DNA of 64,000 nucleotides from Phycobacter sedimenti (GCF_038148855.1 NZ_JBBVGR010000003.1:1-64000); one strand, 5' to 3'; counted from the first letter of the stretch, positions 54,221 to 63,020 are shown. Notes: generated by a model not told the origin, from the letters alone. Numbers and translations are program-made.

Positions 54221-54236
54221 TTAGCACTCCCTTAGC
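54221..54236 (+). promoter_or_regulatory. CtrA-like direct repeat upstream of flagellin
   Basis: TTAGCactcccTTAGC (54221-54236) has the 5-6-5 spacing of a CtrA site with G in place of the second A in both halves. It lies 154 nt upstream of the flagellin ATG. A CtrA or paralogous response regulator site is possible. Confidence 0.4.
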
Positions 54237-54351
54237 AAATATCGCGGCAAAGTCACCTTGCATCTCGGAAACACGAGGTGGCGCGAAAACCGGTCGGTTG
54301 AACGCATTGTCAGAAAGACGTCAGAGAGCGCCCTTCGGGGCAGGGAAAATC

Positions 54352-54389
54352 AGAGACCAAAGTGTCTCTTCGCTAAAGGAATATAAGCT
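54352..54389 (+). promoter_or_regulatory. Flagellin leader hairpin and ribosome site
   Basis: AGAGAC (54352-54357) pairs with GTCTCT (54364-54369), 6 nt before the AAAGGA ribosome site (54375-54380) of flagellin. FlbT binds the 5' leader of flagellin mRNA in Caulobacter; a FlbT homologue is encoded 1.3 kb downstream. Confidence 0.5.
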
Positions 54390-55214
54390 ATGACCAGCAT
54401 TCTGACCAACAACGGCGCAATGGTTGCGCTGCAGACCCTGAAAACCATCAACAACAACCTGGAAAACACCCAGAACGCGATCTCCACCGGTAAAGAGATT
54501 GCAACCGCCAAGGACAACTCGGCAATCTGGGCGATCTCCAAGGTTATGGAATCGGACGTCTCCGGCTTCAACGCCGTATCCGACTCTCTGGCGCTGGGTG
54601 AATCCACTGTTGCGGTTGCACTTGCCGGTGCAGAGCAGATCACTGAACTCCTGAAAGAGATGAAGGAAAAGGTGGTTGCAGCAACCGGTGAGAACGTTGA
54701 CAACGACAAGCTCGATGCGGACGTTACCGAACTGAAGAACCAGATCACCTCGATCATCTCCGCTTCTCAGTTCAACGGTGCGAACCTGCTGAACAGCGAA
54801 GGTGGCGACATGACTGTTCTGTCCTCGCTGGATCGCGACTCCGCCGGTGACATCTCCTCGTCGAACATCACCGTGTCGTCGGTCAACTTCGAATCCAACC
54901 TGGACCTGACCACCGTTGACGTGTCTTCCTCGACTGCGGCCGACGCCTCGATCAGCGAGATCGAACTTCTGATCCAGACCGCAGTTGACGGCGCTGCCGC
55001 ACTGGGTGCCTCCGCTTCACGGATCGAGAAGCAGTCCGAATTCGTGTCGAAAGTGACCGACGCGATGAAGAGCGGCATCGGCTCGCTGGTGGATACCGAC
55101 ATGGAAGAAGCATCTGCGCGACTGAAGGCTCTGCAGACACAGCAGCAGCTTGGCGTACAGGCGCTATCCATTGCCAACTCGGCGCCGCAGACCCTGCAGC
55201 AGCTGTTCCGTTAA
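54390..55214 (+). CDS. fliC: Flagellin
   Basis: Filament subunit of 274 residues. Conserved N-terminal (TNNGAMVALQTLKTINNNLENTQNAISTGKEI region, about 1-130) and C-terminal (about 190-274) D0/D1 helices flank a short, Asp/Ser-rich variable part. At 274 residues it is close to the short Caulobacter and Roseobacter flagellins, with a minimal outer domain. It has no Cys. flaF and flbT follow. Confidence 0.96.
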   Translation: MTSILTNNGAMVALQTLKTINNNLENTQNAISTGKEIATAKDNSAIWAISKVMESDVSGFNAVSDSLALGESTVAVALAGAEQITELLKEMKEKVVAATGENVDNDKLDADVTELKNQITSIISASQFNGANLLNSEGGDMTVLSSLDRDSAGDISSSNITVSSVNFESNLDLTTVDVSSSTAADASISEIELLIQTAVDGAAALGASASRIEKQSEFVSKVTDAMKSGIGSLVDTDMEEASARLKALQTQQQLGVQALSIANSAPQTLQQLFR

Positions 55215-55224
55215 ACGGCCTGAT

Positions 55225-55249
55225 CTGGGGCGCGCCTGGCGCGCCCCAG
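55225..55249 (+). terminator. Strong hairpin after flagellin
   Basis: CTGGGGCGCGC (55225-55235) pairs exactly with GCGCGCCCCAG (55239-55249). It is 11 nt after the flagellin stop and would end or stabilise the abundant flagellin mRNA. T residues follow only irregularly. Confidence 0.75.
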
Positions 55250-55296
55250 TCCTCTATCCTCAGAGAACCTGAAGAAATAGTACGTTAGGAAAACAC

Positions 55297-55668
55297 GTGA
55301 ATGCCCTTCTGAATGCGAAGCGCGCCTATTCTGCGGCAAAAGCCCCGACACGCACACCGAAAGACCTGGAGTTCGAGGCAATCGCTCGGATTACGCACCG
55401 CATAATCCGCGCATCGAAACAAGGACCAGAGGGTTTTTCTGCACTTGCCGAAGCTCTGAATGACAACCGCAAACTGTGGCAGATCTTTCAAACAGACGTC
55501 AACAGTTCGGACAACGGGCTTCCCGAAGACCTCAAAGAGCAGATCCTCTATCTCGCGGCGTTCACGACCCAGTACACCAGCCGGATACTCGCCCGCAAAG
55601 CGGGAGTCGGCCCCCTGGTAGAAATCAATACGGCCATCATGCGTGGCCTGCGCAGCGGAGCATCCTAA
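55297..55668 (+). CDS. flaF: Flagellar biosynthesis regulator FlaF
   Basis: A 123-residue helical protein needed for flagellin translation/secretion in alphaproteobacteria. The FlaF blocks ALNDNRKLWQIFQTDVNS and AAFTTQYTSRILARKAGVGPLVEINTAIMRGL are present. It precedes flbT with a gap of only 2 nt, the classical fliC-flaF-flbT order. Confidence 0.93.
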   Translation: MNALLNAKRAYSAAKAPTRTPKDLEFEAIARITHRIIRASKQGPEGFSALAEALNDNRKLWQIFQTDVNSSDNGLPEDLKEQILYLAAFTTQYTSRILARKAGVGPLVEINTAIMRGLRSGAS

Positions 55669-55670
55669 AT

Positions 55671-56075
55671 ATGAGCGGTCTGGTCCTCAAACTTGCCCCA
55701 AAAGAACGCGTCCTCGTAAACGGCGCGGTAATCGAAAACGGAGATCGACGCAGCCGTCTCTCCATCGTTACACCTGATGCCAACATCTTGCGTCTGCGTG
55801 ACGCGATTCATCCCGAAGAAGCCAATACTCCGGTACGGCGTGTCTGCTATGCGGCACAGCTGGTACTCTCGGGCGATGTTGATCCTGAAGAAGATCGCCT
55901 GCCCATGCTGCGGCGCATCGAAGAGTTGAGCCAGGTGTTCACGGACCCTGACAGCAGAGCCGCCTTGGCCGAGGCCACGGATTCGCTCCTGAACAACAAC
56001 CACTATCGCTGCCTGAAGGCACTGCGGGCCCTGTTGCCGCGTGAAGAACGCCTGATGGCTATCCGCCCGTCATGA
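55671..56075 (+). CDS. flbT: Flagellin mRNA regulator FlbT
   Basis: A 134-residue RNA-binding regulator that represses flagellin mRNA until hook completion in Caulobacter. The N-terminal LKLAPKERVLVNGAVIENGDRR and the C-terminal LNNNHYRCLKALRALLPREE are typical. The start at 55671 is preferred; the frame is open upstream only inside flaF. Overlaps the next gene by 4 nt. Confidence 0.93.
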   Translation: MSGLVLKLAPKERVLVNGAVIENGDRRSRLSIVTPDANILRLRDAIHPEEANTPVRRVCYAAQLVLSGDVDPEEDRLPMLRRIEELSQVFTDPDSRAALAEATDSLLNNNHYRCLKALRALLPREERLMAIRPS

Positions 56076-56884
56076 TCCTCTATCAGCCGATCATACCCAC
56101 CGATGGCATTGCAGGATGGAAATTCCTGCAATCGACCTACGACAAGCAGTTCGATACCTTTTCCAAGGATCCTGTTCTGTCCAGGGAAAGCGATTATTTC
56201 CTTGAAAACATCGGCAAGGTCGAGACGGCCGCGGATCTGGTCAAGGACACCCGCCTTCTGGGTATCGCCCTCGGGGCCTTCGGCCTGGATGATCAGCTTC
56301 CGATGAAAGCCCTCGTACAGCGTGTGCTGGAAGACGGGTCTTCGGCAGACGACGCTCTGGCCAACAAGCTGGGGGATGATCGCTGGGTTGCCTTTACCGA
56401 GGCGTTTGGCTTCGGCCCCGGGGAAACGGTAAAGACCCGTTCGCCCAAGGACATGGAGAATATCGTTTTTTCGAACAAGACCCAGTCCTTCGAAGCTGCA
56501 GTCGGTCAACAGAATGAATCCATGCGGATCGCCCTGTTTGCCCAGCGGGAACTCGTCAATATCGCAACCGACGTCAACGAAGACGGTGAGCCGACTTCGG
56601 TCAACACCAAATGGTTCAACGTGATCGGCCAGCCAGCCCTTCAGCAGATGTTCCAGACGGCGTTGAACCTGCCAAGCAACTTCATCCAGCTGGACATCGA
56701 CCAGCAGCTCGGCATCTACAAGGATCGTGCACAACGGTTCCTTGGAACGGATGATCTCGGGGTGTTTGCGGATCCTGAAAAAATGGAAGAGCTGACGACG
56801 CGCTATCTTGCCCAGGCGCAGCTGGCAGATTTTCAGGCCTCGCAATCGAGTGCGTCAACGGCGCTCATGTTGCTGATGCAGTAG
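56072..56884 (+). CDS. DUF1217-family flagellar-locus protein
   Basis: A 270-residue protein, helical, with the DUF1217 arrangement seen in alphaproteobacterial flagellar clusters: an N-terminal LQSTYDKQFDTFSKDPVL region, the middle VEDGS-D-like tract, and a C-terminal coiled region. The function is unknown; it is often mis-annotated as a basal-body rod protein. It overlaps flbT by 4 nt and is followed by a strong terminator. Confidence 0.82.
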   Translation: MILYQPIIPTDGIAGWKFLQSTYDKQFDTFSKDPVLSRESDYFLENIGKVETAADLVKDTRLLGIALGAFGLDDQLPMKALVQRVLEDGSSADDALANKLGDDRWVAFTEAFGFGPGETVKTRSPKDMENIVFSNKTQSFEAAVGQQNESMRIALFAQRELVNIATDVNEDGEPTSVNTKWFNVIGQPALQQMFQTALNLPSNFIQLDIDQQLGIYKDRAQRFLGTDDLGVFADPEKMEELTTRYLAQAQLADFQASQSSASTALMLLMQ

Positions 56885-56909
56885 CCTGTGAGACCGATCC
56901 GAACGATCT

Positions 56910-56949
56910 AGAAAAGCGCCTGCCGGGATCCTCCGGCAGGCGCTTTTCT
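56910..56949 (+). terminator. Rho-independent terminator, bidirectional
   Basis: A 17-bp perfect stem (56910-56926 with 56933-56949; arms begin AGAAAAGCGCC) with a 6-nt loop ends in TTTTCTTT. It is the end of the flagellin-DUF1217 unit, and also faces the convergent fliI stop. Confidence 0.92.
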
Positions 56950-57012
56950 TTGGGATAACAGAAGTCCGGCGCCGCATGGTCCAACCATGGCCGCCGGTTC
57001 TGCAGCCATTGC

Positions 57013-58341
57013 TCACCGCCCGGCAGCCGCGCGGCGCAAGAGAAGCTTCAAGCGATCAAAGCTGCCTTTCACCCCACCGGCTTCATCCCGCCCGAAGAAT
57101 CCATCCAGCTCGGGCCAGAGCTTGACGGCCGTATCCAGCACCGGGTCGCTGCCTTCGGAATAGAGCCCCGCACGAATCATCACTTCTGACTGTTCATACG
57201 ACCCCAGATACTTGCGCACATCCAGGATCAGATCATTCTCTTCCTTGGTGGCCGCCGCAGGCAAACTCCGCGATACGGAACGCGATACATCGATGGCCGG
57301 GAAGCGGCCACGCTCGGCGATTTCGCGACTGAGCACGATATGCCCATCCAGAACCCCCCGCAGAATATCCGCAATGGGCTCATCCATGTCGGACCCCGCA
57401 ACCAGAACACTGAAAACCGCAGTGATATCGCCCTGATCGCCGGACCCCGGCCCTGCACGTTCGCACATCCCCGTAATGAGCGGCGTCACCGAAGGCGGGA
57501 ATCCACGCAAGGCGGGGGCTTCGCCGGAAGCGGCAGAAATCTCACGGTGGGCCTCGGCAAAACGAGTGACCGAGTCCGCCAGAAGAAGGACATTCTTACC
57601 CTGGTCACGAAAATGCTCGGCAATCGTCATTGCAGCCCAGGCACAACGGCGGCGCACAAGGGGAGACTGGTCAGAGGTTGCCGCGACGACAACGGATCGG
57701 CGCATCCCTTCCGGCCCCAAAACCTGCTCGACAAAGTGATTCACCTCGCGCCCACGCTCACCAATGAGCGCCATGACAACCACATCGGCCTCCATATTTT
57801 GCGCAAGTTTTGCAAGAAGCGTCGATTTACCGACACCGGAACCTGCGAAAAGGCCAATTCGCTGTCCACGCACCACCGGGAGAATCGTGTTGAGAACTGA
57901 CAGTCCGGTGTTCAGCCGTTCTCCCATGTGACGGCGACCAGCTGCCTTGGGAGGGGCAGACATAATGTCCCGTGCCTTTTCTCCCCGCAGAAGGGGCCGA
58001 CCATCCAGCGGTTCCCCGAAGGGATCAACGACCCGCCCAATCCAGTTGTCACTTGGGGCAAAATCAGGCGCAGAATACAGTAAAACCGGGTCTCCCATGG
58101 CGACACGATCTGGCGCCTTGTCAGATAACATACTGATTTTATCTGAATAAATTTTCAGCACCTCGCCGTGCAGCTCGTCCTTCGGACCGCGCCGCAGTAC
58201 CAGGCGATCCCCGATGCGGGCGACGGTCTGAAGGCCGGAAATTTCTATTTCTCCCCCGGCGATTCCGATCACCCGCCCCATGGGCGTTGCCAGGCGTTTG
58301 CTCGCGATTTCTTCGGTCATTGCTTTCAGCTCAGCAATCAT
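57013..58341 (-). CDS. fliI: Flagellum-specific ATPase
   Basis: Export ATPase of the flagellar type III system. The 442-residue product has Walker A AGSGVGKST (Lys172), Walker B VLLLADSVTRFAEAHRE, and the family ERGREV and SGDQGDITAVFSVLV segments. The ATG at 58341 is fixed by GGAGG 8 nt upstream and by the normal FliI length; the frame runs 63 codons further but across the divergent flgB region. Confidence 0.96.
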   Translation of the reverse strand: MIAELKAMTEEIASKRLATPMGRVIGIAGGEIEISGLQTVARIGDRLVLRRGPKDELHGEVLKIYSDKISMLSDKAPDRVAMGDPVLLYSAPDFAPSDNWIGRVVDPFGEPLDGRPLLRGEKARDIMSAPPKAAGRRHMGERLNTGLSVLNTILPVVRGQRIGLFAGSGVGKSTLLAKLAQNMEADVVVMALIGERGREVNHFVEQVLGPEGMRRSVVVAATSDQSPLVRRRCAWAAMTIAEHFRDQGKNVLLLADSVTRFAEAHREISAASGEAPALRGFPPSVTPLITGMCERAGPGSGDQGDITAVFSVLVAGSDMDEPIADILRGVLDGHIVLSREIAERGRFPAIDVSRSVSRSLPAAATKEENDLILDVRKYLGSYEQSEVMIRAGLYSEGSDPVLDTAVKLWPELDGFFGRDEAGGVKGSFDRLKLLLRRAAAGR

Positions 58342-58354
58342 GGTCGAGGCCTCC

Positions 58355-58375
58355 AATTGTTTCCCGCAAACAATT
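58355..58375. promoter_or_regulatory. Palindrome in the fliI-flgB divergent promoter
   Basis: AATTGTTTcccgcAAACAATT (58355-58375 with an 8-bp perfect arm pair) lies between fliI (minus) and flgB (plus). Adjacent TTAAgccttgaTTGA (58392-58406) has CtrA-like TTAA-N7-TTAA spacing with one mismatch. Either could control both flagellar operons. Confidence 0.5.
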
Positions 58376-58429
58376 TCTAAAGGAATCGGGGTTAAGCCTT
58401 GATTGAAATCGATCGAGGGAGAAGCCCCG

Positions 58430-58819
58430 GTGTTTACGGAACTGAATGTTTTCAAAATTGCATATGCCATGGCGACCCATGCCGGGAAGCGCCAGGCACT
58501 GGTGTCGCAGAACATCGCAAATGCGGACACCCCTGGCTATCATGCCAAAGACATCAAACCCTTCAAGGAAGTCTACGCGGCCAATGCGCGTCCCGGTGAC
58601 ATGGTCGCCAGCCGCGCCTCCCATCTGAACGGCACGGCCGGGATCGGGATGGACTGGGCCGTGACCGAGACAGGCGCTGGGTCGGATCCCAACGACAACT
58701 CCGTTTCCATTGAAACCGAGCTTCTCAAAAGCGTTGAGACCAAGCGCCAGCATGATCGCGCCATGGCGATCTACAAGTCTTCGATGAACATCCTGCACGC
58801 CAGCATTCGGCGCAACTGA
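58430..58819 (+). CDS. flgB: Flagellar basal-body rod protein FlgB
   Basis: Proximal rod subunit, 129 residues from a GTG start at 58430. The GTG is supported by GAGGGA 9 nt upstream; a TTG nine codons earlier has none. It carries the rod N-terminal ALVSQNIANADTPGYHAKD motif and the C-terminal helix. First gene of a nine-gene plus-strand operon. Confidence 0.92.
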   Translation: MFTELNVFKIAYAMATHAGKRQALVSQNIANADTPGYHAKDIKPFKEVYAANARPGDMVASRASHLNGTAGIGMDWAVTETGAGSDPNDNSVSIETELLKSVETKRQHDRAMAIYKSSMNILHASIRRN

Positions 58820-58834
58820 AGGGGGAGATGAACC

Positions 58835-59227
58835 ATGAGTGAGTTTTCCAGAGCCCTGAGCGTAACGGCAAGCGGCATGAAAGCCCAGGCGGCACGCCTG
58901 CGCCATGTCTCCGAGAATATCTCGAACGCCGATACACCCGGCTATCGCCGCAAGACCGTGCCGTTCGAAGCGATTCGCGACCTCAACACCGACGTAGAAA
59001 GCGTCAAAGTTGGCCGCGTCACACTGGACCGCAGCGATCTGGAAAAAGTCTACGATCCTTCGCATCCGCTGGCGGATGAGTCCGGCCACTATCAAGGGTC
59101 CAACGTGGACCTGATGATCGAAATCGCAGACGCGCGTGAAGCGCAGCGCAGCTATGAAGCGAACCTCAAGATGTTCGACCAGACCCGTCAGATGTCGGCT
59201 TCGCTGATGGATTTGCTGAAACGATAA
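58835..59227 (+). CDS. flgC: Flagellar basal-body rod protein FlgC
   Basis: Rod subunit of 130 residues: SENISNADTPGYRRKTVPFE near the N-terminus and the C-terminal SYEANLKMFDQTRQMSASLMDL helix, both diagnostic. GGGGGAG lies upstream of the ATG. It follows flgB by 15 nt. Confidence 0.96.
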   Translation: MSEFSRALSVTASGMKAQAARLRHVSENISNADTPGYRRKTVPFEAIRDLNTDVESVKVGRVTLDRSDLEKVYDPSHPLADESGHYQGSNVDLMIEIADAREAQRSYEANLKMFDQTRQMSASLMDLLKR

Positions 59228-59255
59228 CCTAACCCTTTGACCTTGGAGATCCAGA

Positions 59256-59552
59256 ATGGATATTCGCTCCCTTTCCGCAGCAAGCGGCTATGCAGCAGCA
59301 CGCCCGGCCACGCAGGCCGACCCAGAATTCACCGGCACCGGTGCCACCGAACGGGCCAAGGCGAGCTTTGAGAATTTCACCAACACGCTGAAAACCAGCG
59401 AGCAGGCATCCGTGCAGGCCATGACCGGCAACGGCGACCCCCATGCGCTGGTCCAGGCCCTGGCCCAGACCGAGCTGGCCGTCGAGACCGCAGTCACCGT
59501 ACGCAACAAGGTGGTCGAAGCCTATCAGGAAATCCTGAGGATGCCGGTCTAA
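59256..59552 (+). CDS. fliE: Flagellar hook-basal body protein FliE
   Basis: Adaptor between MS-ring and rod, 98 residues. The C-terminal DPHALVQALAQTELAVETAVTVRNKVVEAYQEILRMPV is the FliE signature (shown by segments). Preceded by GGAGA; fliQ follows 3 nt later. Confidence 0.95.
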   Translation: MDIRSLSAASGYAAARPATQADPEFTGTGATERAKASFENFTNTLKTSEQASVQAMTGNGDPHALVQALAQTELAVETAVTVRNKVVEAYQEILRMPV

Positions 59553-59555
59553 GCC

Positions 59556-59828
59556 ATGATGACTGAAGGCCTGTTCTACGACACCCTGCGCCAGGCCTTA
59601 TGGGCCGCGGTCATGATGTCCACGCCGATCCTGATTGTGGCGCTGGTTGTCGGCCTGGCCGTCGGCCTGTTTCAGGCTCTCACGTCAATCCAGGAAATGA
59701 CGCTCACCTTCGTGCCGAAACTGGCTGCGATCCTCGTCGTTTTCTGGGTGTCGATGGGCTTCATGACACAAACACTTGTGGCCTTTTTCAATGGCCATGT
59801 CATTCCGCTGATTTCTGGAGGTTCTTGA
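59556..59828 (+). CDS. fliQ: Flagellar export apparatus protein FliQ
   Basis: Export gate subunit of 90 residues with two transmembrane helices (about 17-40 and 48-72) and the GLAVGLFQALTSIQEMTLTFVPK motif of FliQ. It overlaps the flgF start by 1 nt. Confidence 0.96.
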   Translation: MMTEGLFYDTLRQALWAAVMMSTPILIVALVVGLAVGLFQALTSIQEMTLTFVPKLAAILVVFWVSMGFMTQTLVAFFNGHVIPLISGGS

Positions 59829-60541
59829 TGGAAACCGCAGGTTACGCAACCCTCTCCCGCCAATCCGGGCTTATGCGCGAAATGCGGGTGGTGGCGAACA
59901 ACATCGCTAACGCCGCAACCACAGGGTACCGGTCCGAAGGGTTGATCTTCTCCGAATACGTGAAATCCGCGCCGGGTCAGGAATCGCTGTCCATGGCGCG
60001 CGCGAACATTCACAATACCTCTCTGGAACAGGGGCAGTTGACCAAGACAAACGGCACCTTCGATTTCGCCATCGAGGGAGATGCCTTCTTCATGGTCGAA
60101 ACCCCGCAAGGCGAGCGCCTGACACGCGCAGGCGCCTTTTCTTCGAATGCAGCGGGCGATCTGGTTACGATGGACGGGCACCGGGTTCTGGACGCTGGCC
60201 GGGCGCCGGTTTTTGTCCCCACCGACGCCGAATCGGTGCAGGTTGGCGCTGACGGCACCATCAGTGCAGACGGTCAGCCACTGGGCCAGATCGGCCTGTT
60301 CAGACCTCTGGAAAAACACACCATGTCCCGCGAGGACGGCGTGATGTTCCGGGTCGACGGTGACATCGAAGAAGCCCTTGATGGCCGCGTTCTGCAAGGC
60401 TTCCTCGAAGGGTCCAACGTGAACGCAATCCACCAGGTGTCCCGTCTGGTCGAGATTCAGCGGGCCTATGAAATGGGCCAAAGCTTCCTGACAACCGAAG
60501 ACGAGCGCATCCGCGCCGCCATCAAGAACCTGATCAAGTAG
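59828..60541 (+). CDS. flgF: Flagellar basal-body rod protein FlgF
   Basis: Proximal rod protein, 237 residues. N-terminal LSRQSGLMREMRVVANNIANAATTGYR and C-terminal VNAIHQVSRLVEIQRAYEMGQ helices match the FlgE/F/G rod family, FlgF by length and by preceding flgG. The ATG at 59828 overlaps the fliQ stop. Confidence 0.95.
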   Translation: METAGYATLSRQSGLMREMRVVANNIANAATTGYRSEGLIFSEYVKSAPGQESLSMARANIHNTSLEQGQLTKTNGTFDFAIEGDAFFMVETPQGERLTRAGAFSSNAAGDLVTMDGHRVLDAGRAPVFVPTDAESVQVGADGTISADGQPLGQIGLFRPLEKHTMSREDGVMFRVDGDIEEALDGRVLQGFLEGSNVNAIHQVSRLVEIQRAYEMGQSFLTTEDERIRAAIKNLIK

Positions 60542-60551
60542 GAGAAACACC

Positions 60552-61337
60552 ATGCGTGCCCTTAAGATCGCCGCCACCGGTATGAGCGCGCAGCAACTGC
60601 GCGTCGAAACCATTTCGAACAACCTCGCCAACATGAACACCACGGCCTATAACGCACGGCGCGCCGAATTCGCCGACCTGCACTATCAGCAGGTATCGCG
60701 AGCCGGCACGGTGAATGCTTCTGACGGCACTGTCCTGCCCACCGGCGTTCAGGTCGGTCTGGGTGTCCGCCCGGCCGCAATCTCGCTTCACTTGGCTCAA
60801 GGCCCGTTGCAGGAAACCCAGAATGATCTGGATCTGGCCATCGACGGCAAAGGCTATCTGGAAGTCACCCTGCCCTCTGGTCAGACCGCCTACACCCGCG
60901 ATGGCGCCCTGAAACGCTCTGCCGAAGGGCTGATCGTGACCTCGGACGGCTATCCGGTCTCACCCGAGATCACCATCCCGGATGATGCCCGCAGCATTTC
61001 CATCAACGCCGAGGGCGAAGTCTACGCCTACTTTGACGAGGCCGCAGAAGGCGAACTCCTGGGCCAGCTGACGCTGTCCGGTTTTTCCAACCCCAAAGGC
61101 CTTGAGGCGCTCGGCAGCAACCTGTTCAGCATTACAGAGGCCTCTGGCCCGGCGCTGACATCTACCGCCGGCGCTGACGGCCTGGGCACCCTGCGTCAGG
61201 GGTATCTGGAGGCCAGCTCGGTCGATGCGGTGCGCGAAGTCACCGAACTGATCGAAGCCCAGCGCGGCTATGAAATGAACGCCAAAGTCATTTCGGCAGT
61301 CGACCAAATGATGGGCGCAACCACACAGGTCCGCTGA
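60552..61337 (+). CDS. flgG: Flagellar distal rod protein FlgG
   Basis: Distal rod subunit of 261 residues, standard length. N-terminal GMSAQQLRVETISNNLANMNTTAYNARRAEF with the distal-rod insert (short FADLHYQQVSRAG) and the C-terminal SSVDAVREVTELIEAQRGYEMNAKVI. It overlaps flgA by 1 nt. Confidence 0.97.
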   Translation: MRALKIAATGMSAQQLRVETISNNLANMNTTAYNARRAEFADLHYQQVSRAGTVNASDGTVLPTGVQVGLGVRPAAISLHLAQGPLQETQNDLDLAIDGKGYLEVTLPSGQTAYTRDGALKRSAEGLIVTSDGYPVSPEITIPDDARSISINAEGEVYAYFDEAAEGELLGQLTLSGFSNPKGLEALGSNLFSITEASGPALTSTAGADGLGTLRQGYLEASSVDAVREVTELIEAQRGYEMNAKVISAVDQMMGATTQVR

Positions 61338-61753
61338 TGAAACTCAAACTCGCCCTCCTTGTCACGCTGATCGCGCAGACCGCCGCCGCCGATATTCTGG
61401 TGCCGGTGCGCACGATCCGTCCGAAGGAAGTCCTGACGGCTTCGGATCTGGCGCTGAAACCCGGAGAGGTCCTGGGCGCGCTGTCAGACCCAAGCGACGT
61501 GATCGGGCAGGAGGCGCGGGTTGCGCTTTATCCAGGTCGCCCCGTTCGGGCTGGCGATATTGGCCCCCCCGCCATCGTTGAACGCAATGATCTTGTCATC
61601 CTGACGTTCAGCCGCGGCGGGCTGACAATTTCCGCCGAAGGGCGTGCTTTGGGGCGCGGCGCGGAAGGCGAACTGATCCGCGTGATGAACCTGTCATCGC
61701 GCTCAACCGTAACCGGACGCATAGCGGCCGACGGATCCGTCGAGGTAAAATAA
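61337..61753 (+). CDS. flgA: P-ring assembly chaperone FlgA
   Basis: Periplasmic chaperone for P-ring formation, 138 residues with a signal peptide (1-18). It has a SAF domain (about 20-80; VPVRTIRPKEVLTASDL and LYPGRPVRAGDI) and a C-terminal chaperone strand (LIRVMNLSSRSTVTG). Overlaps flgG and flgH by one base each. Confidence 0.93.
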   Translation: MKLKLALLVTLIAQTAAADILVPVRTIRPKEVLTASDLALKPGEVLGALSDPSDVIGQEARVALYPGRPVRAGDIGPPAIVERNDLVILTFSRGGLTISAEGRALGRGAEGELIRVMNLSSRSTVTGRIAADGSVEVK

Positions 61754-62493
61754 TGAAAAACAGAGCATTTTATTCCAAGTCCGCCCTGGCTGGGCTGATC
61801 ATTCTCGGCGCATGCGGACGGGCAGACCATATCGGCAAGCCCCCGTCCTTTTCACCGGCAAACGAGTCGTCGGAACACGTCGCGATGCTCTGGCAGGGTC
61901 TACCTCTGGACAGCCAGCCCCGCCGCGCCGTTGACAATGCCTCGCTCTGGAGCGGCTCGCAAAACTCCCTTCTGGGTGATCGCCGCGCCATGAAGAAAGG
62001 CGACATCATGACCGTCGTCATCGAGATCGATGAGACGGCCGAGATCAAGAACGACACGGCACGCTCGCGTTCCGGTTCGGAAAGCCTGGAGCTTCCGCAG
62101 CTTCTGGGCCTGCCCCAGCGCCTTGACGAAAACCTGCCTGATGGGGCTTCCTCGGCCAATGCTGTTGAGCTTGGCAGCTCGAGTTCTGCCTCTGGCAAAG
62201 GTTCGGTCAAACGTAGCGAAAAGCTGGAACTGAGAGTGGCCGCCACCGTTGTCGACGTGCTGCCCAACGGTGTGCTGGCAATCAGCGGCTCGCAGGAGTT
62301 GCGGGTGAATTTCGAAATGCGTGAACTGTTGGTGACCGGTTACGTGCGCCCGCAGGACATCAGCCGCCAGAACGAAATCACCTATGACAAGATCGCTTCG
62401 GCGCGCGTTTCCTATGGCGGACGCGGTCAGATCACGGACATGCAGCAACCGCGCTACGGACAACAGGTCCTTGATGCGATCCTGCCCTTCTGA
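61753..62493 (+). CDS. flgH: Flagellar L-ring protein FlgH
   Basis: Outer-membrane L-ring lipoprotein, 246 residues. The lipobox Cys21 is in ILGAC; the FlgH segments SLWSGSQNSLLGDRRAMKKGDIMTV, VDVLPNGVLAISGSQELRVN and TGYVRPQDISRQNEI are all present. Joined to flgA by a TAATG overlap. Confidence 0.97.
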   Translation: MKNRAFYSKSALAGLIILGACGRADHIGKPPSFSPANESSEHVAMLWQGLPLDSQPRRAVDNASLWSGSQNSLLGDRRAMKKGDIMTVVIEIDETAEIKNDTARSRSGSESLELPQLLGLPQRLDENLPDGASSANAVELGSSSSASGKGSVKRSEKLELRVAATVVDVLPNGVLAISGSQELRVNFEMRELLVTGYVRPQDISRQNEITYDKIASARVSYGGRGQITDMQQPRYGQQVLDAILPF

Positions 62494-62501
62494 GGTTTCA
62501 A

Positions 62502-62996
62502 ATGATTGCAAAACTCCTCCCAGTCATCCTGCTGATCGTCGGCACCGGAGTCGGAATCGGTGCCGGGCTCATGCTTGCGCCCGAACCTGATCCCCAAGTC
62601 GAAACCGCCGAGGCACAGCAAGATGCCGAAGCTGAACATACGGAAGAAGAGTCCGACCAAGGAAAAGCCGAAGAGCACGAGTACAACAGGCTGCCAAATC
62701 AGTTCATTGTACCGGTGGTCGAACGGGACGAGCTGACCTCCATGGTTGTGATCACGCTCAGCCTTGAGACAAAGACCGGGATGGCAGAGAAAATTCGCCT
62801 CTATGAACCAAAACTCAGGGACGTTTTCCTGCAGGTTCTGTTCGACCATGCCAATATGGGAGGGTTTCGCGGCGCCTTCACACGGTCCGATGTCATGACT
62901 CCGCTTCGGACCGCGTTGCGCGAGGCTGCACAGCAGCTCTTGGGAAAGGATGTCTACGATGTCCTGATCATGGATATCACCCGCCAGGACGTCTGA
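62502..62996 (+). CDS. fliL: Flagellar basal-body protein FliL
   Basis: Inner-membrane protein near the stator, 164 residues: one TM helix (3-25), an acidic Glu-rich linker (about 28-62), and a periplasmic stomatin-like domain (about 65-160) with the C-terminal LLGKDVYDVLIMDITRQ. Last gene of the flgB operon, followed by a strong terminator. Confidence 0.92.
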   Translation: MIAKLLPVILLIVGTGVGIGAGLMLAPEPDPQVETAEAQQDAEAEHTEEESDQGKAEEHEYNRLPNQFIVPVVERDELTSMVVITLSLETKTGMAEKIRLYEPKLRDVFLQVLFDHANMGGFRGAFTRSDVMTPLRTALREAAQQLLGKDVYDVLIMDITRQDV

Positions 62997-63020
62997 GGCG
63001 TTTCGCAAACCAAAACGATA

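Noticed and set aside
54201..54236. Possible sigma-54 promoter (TTGG...GC) before flagellin
   Set aside because: The GG and GC elements are not 10 nt apart, so the pattern does not fit the -24/-12 consensus.
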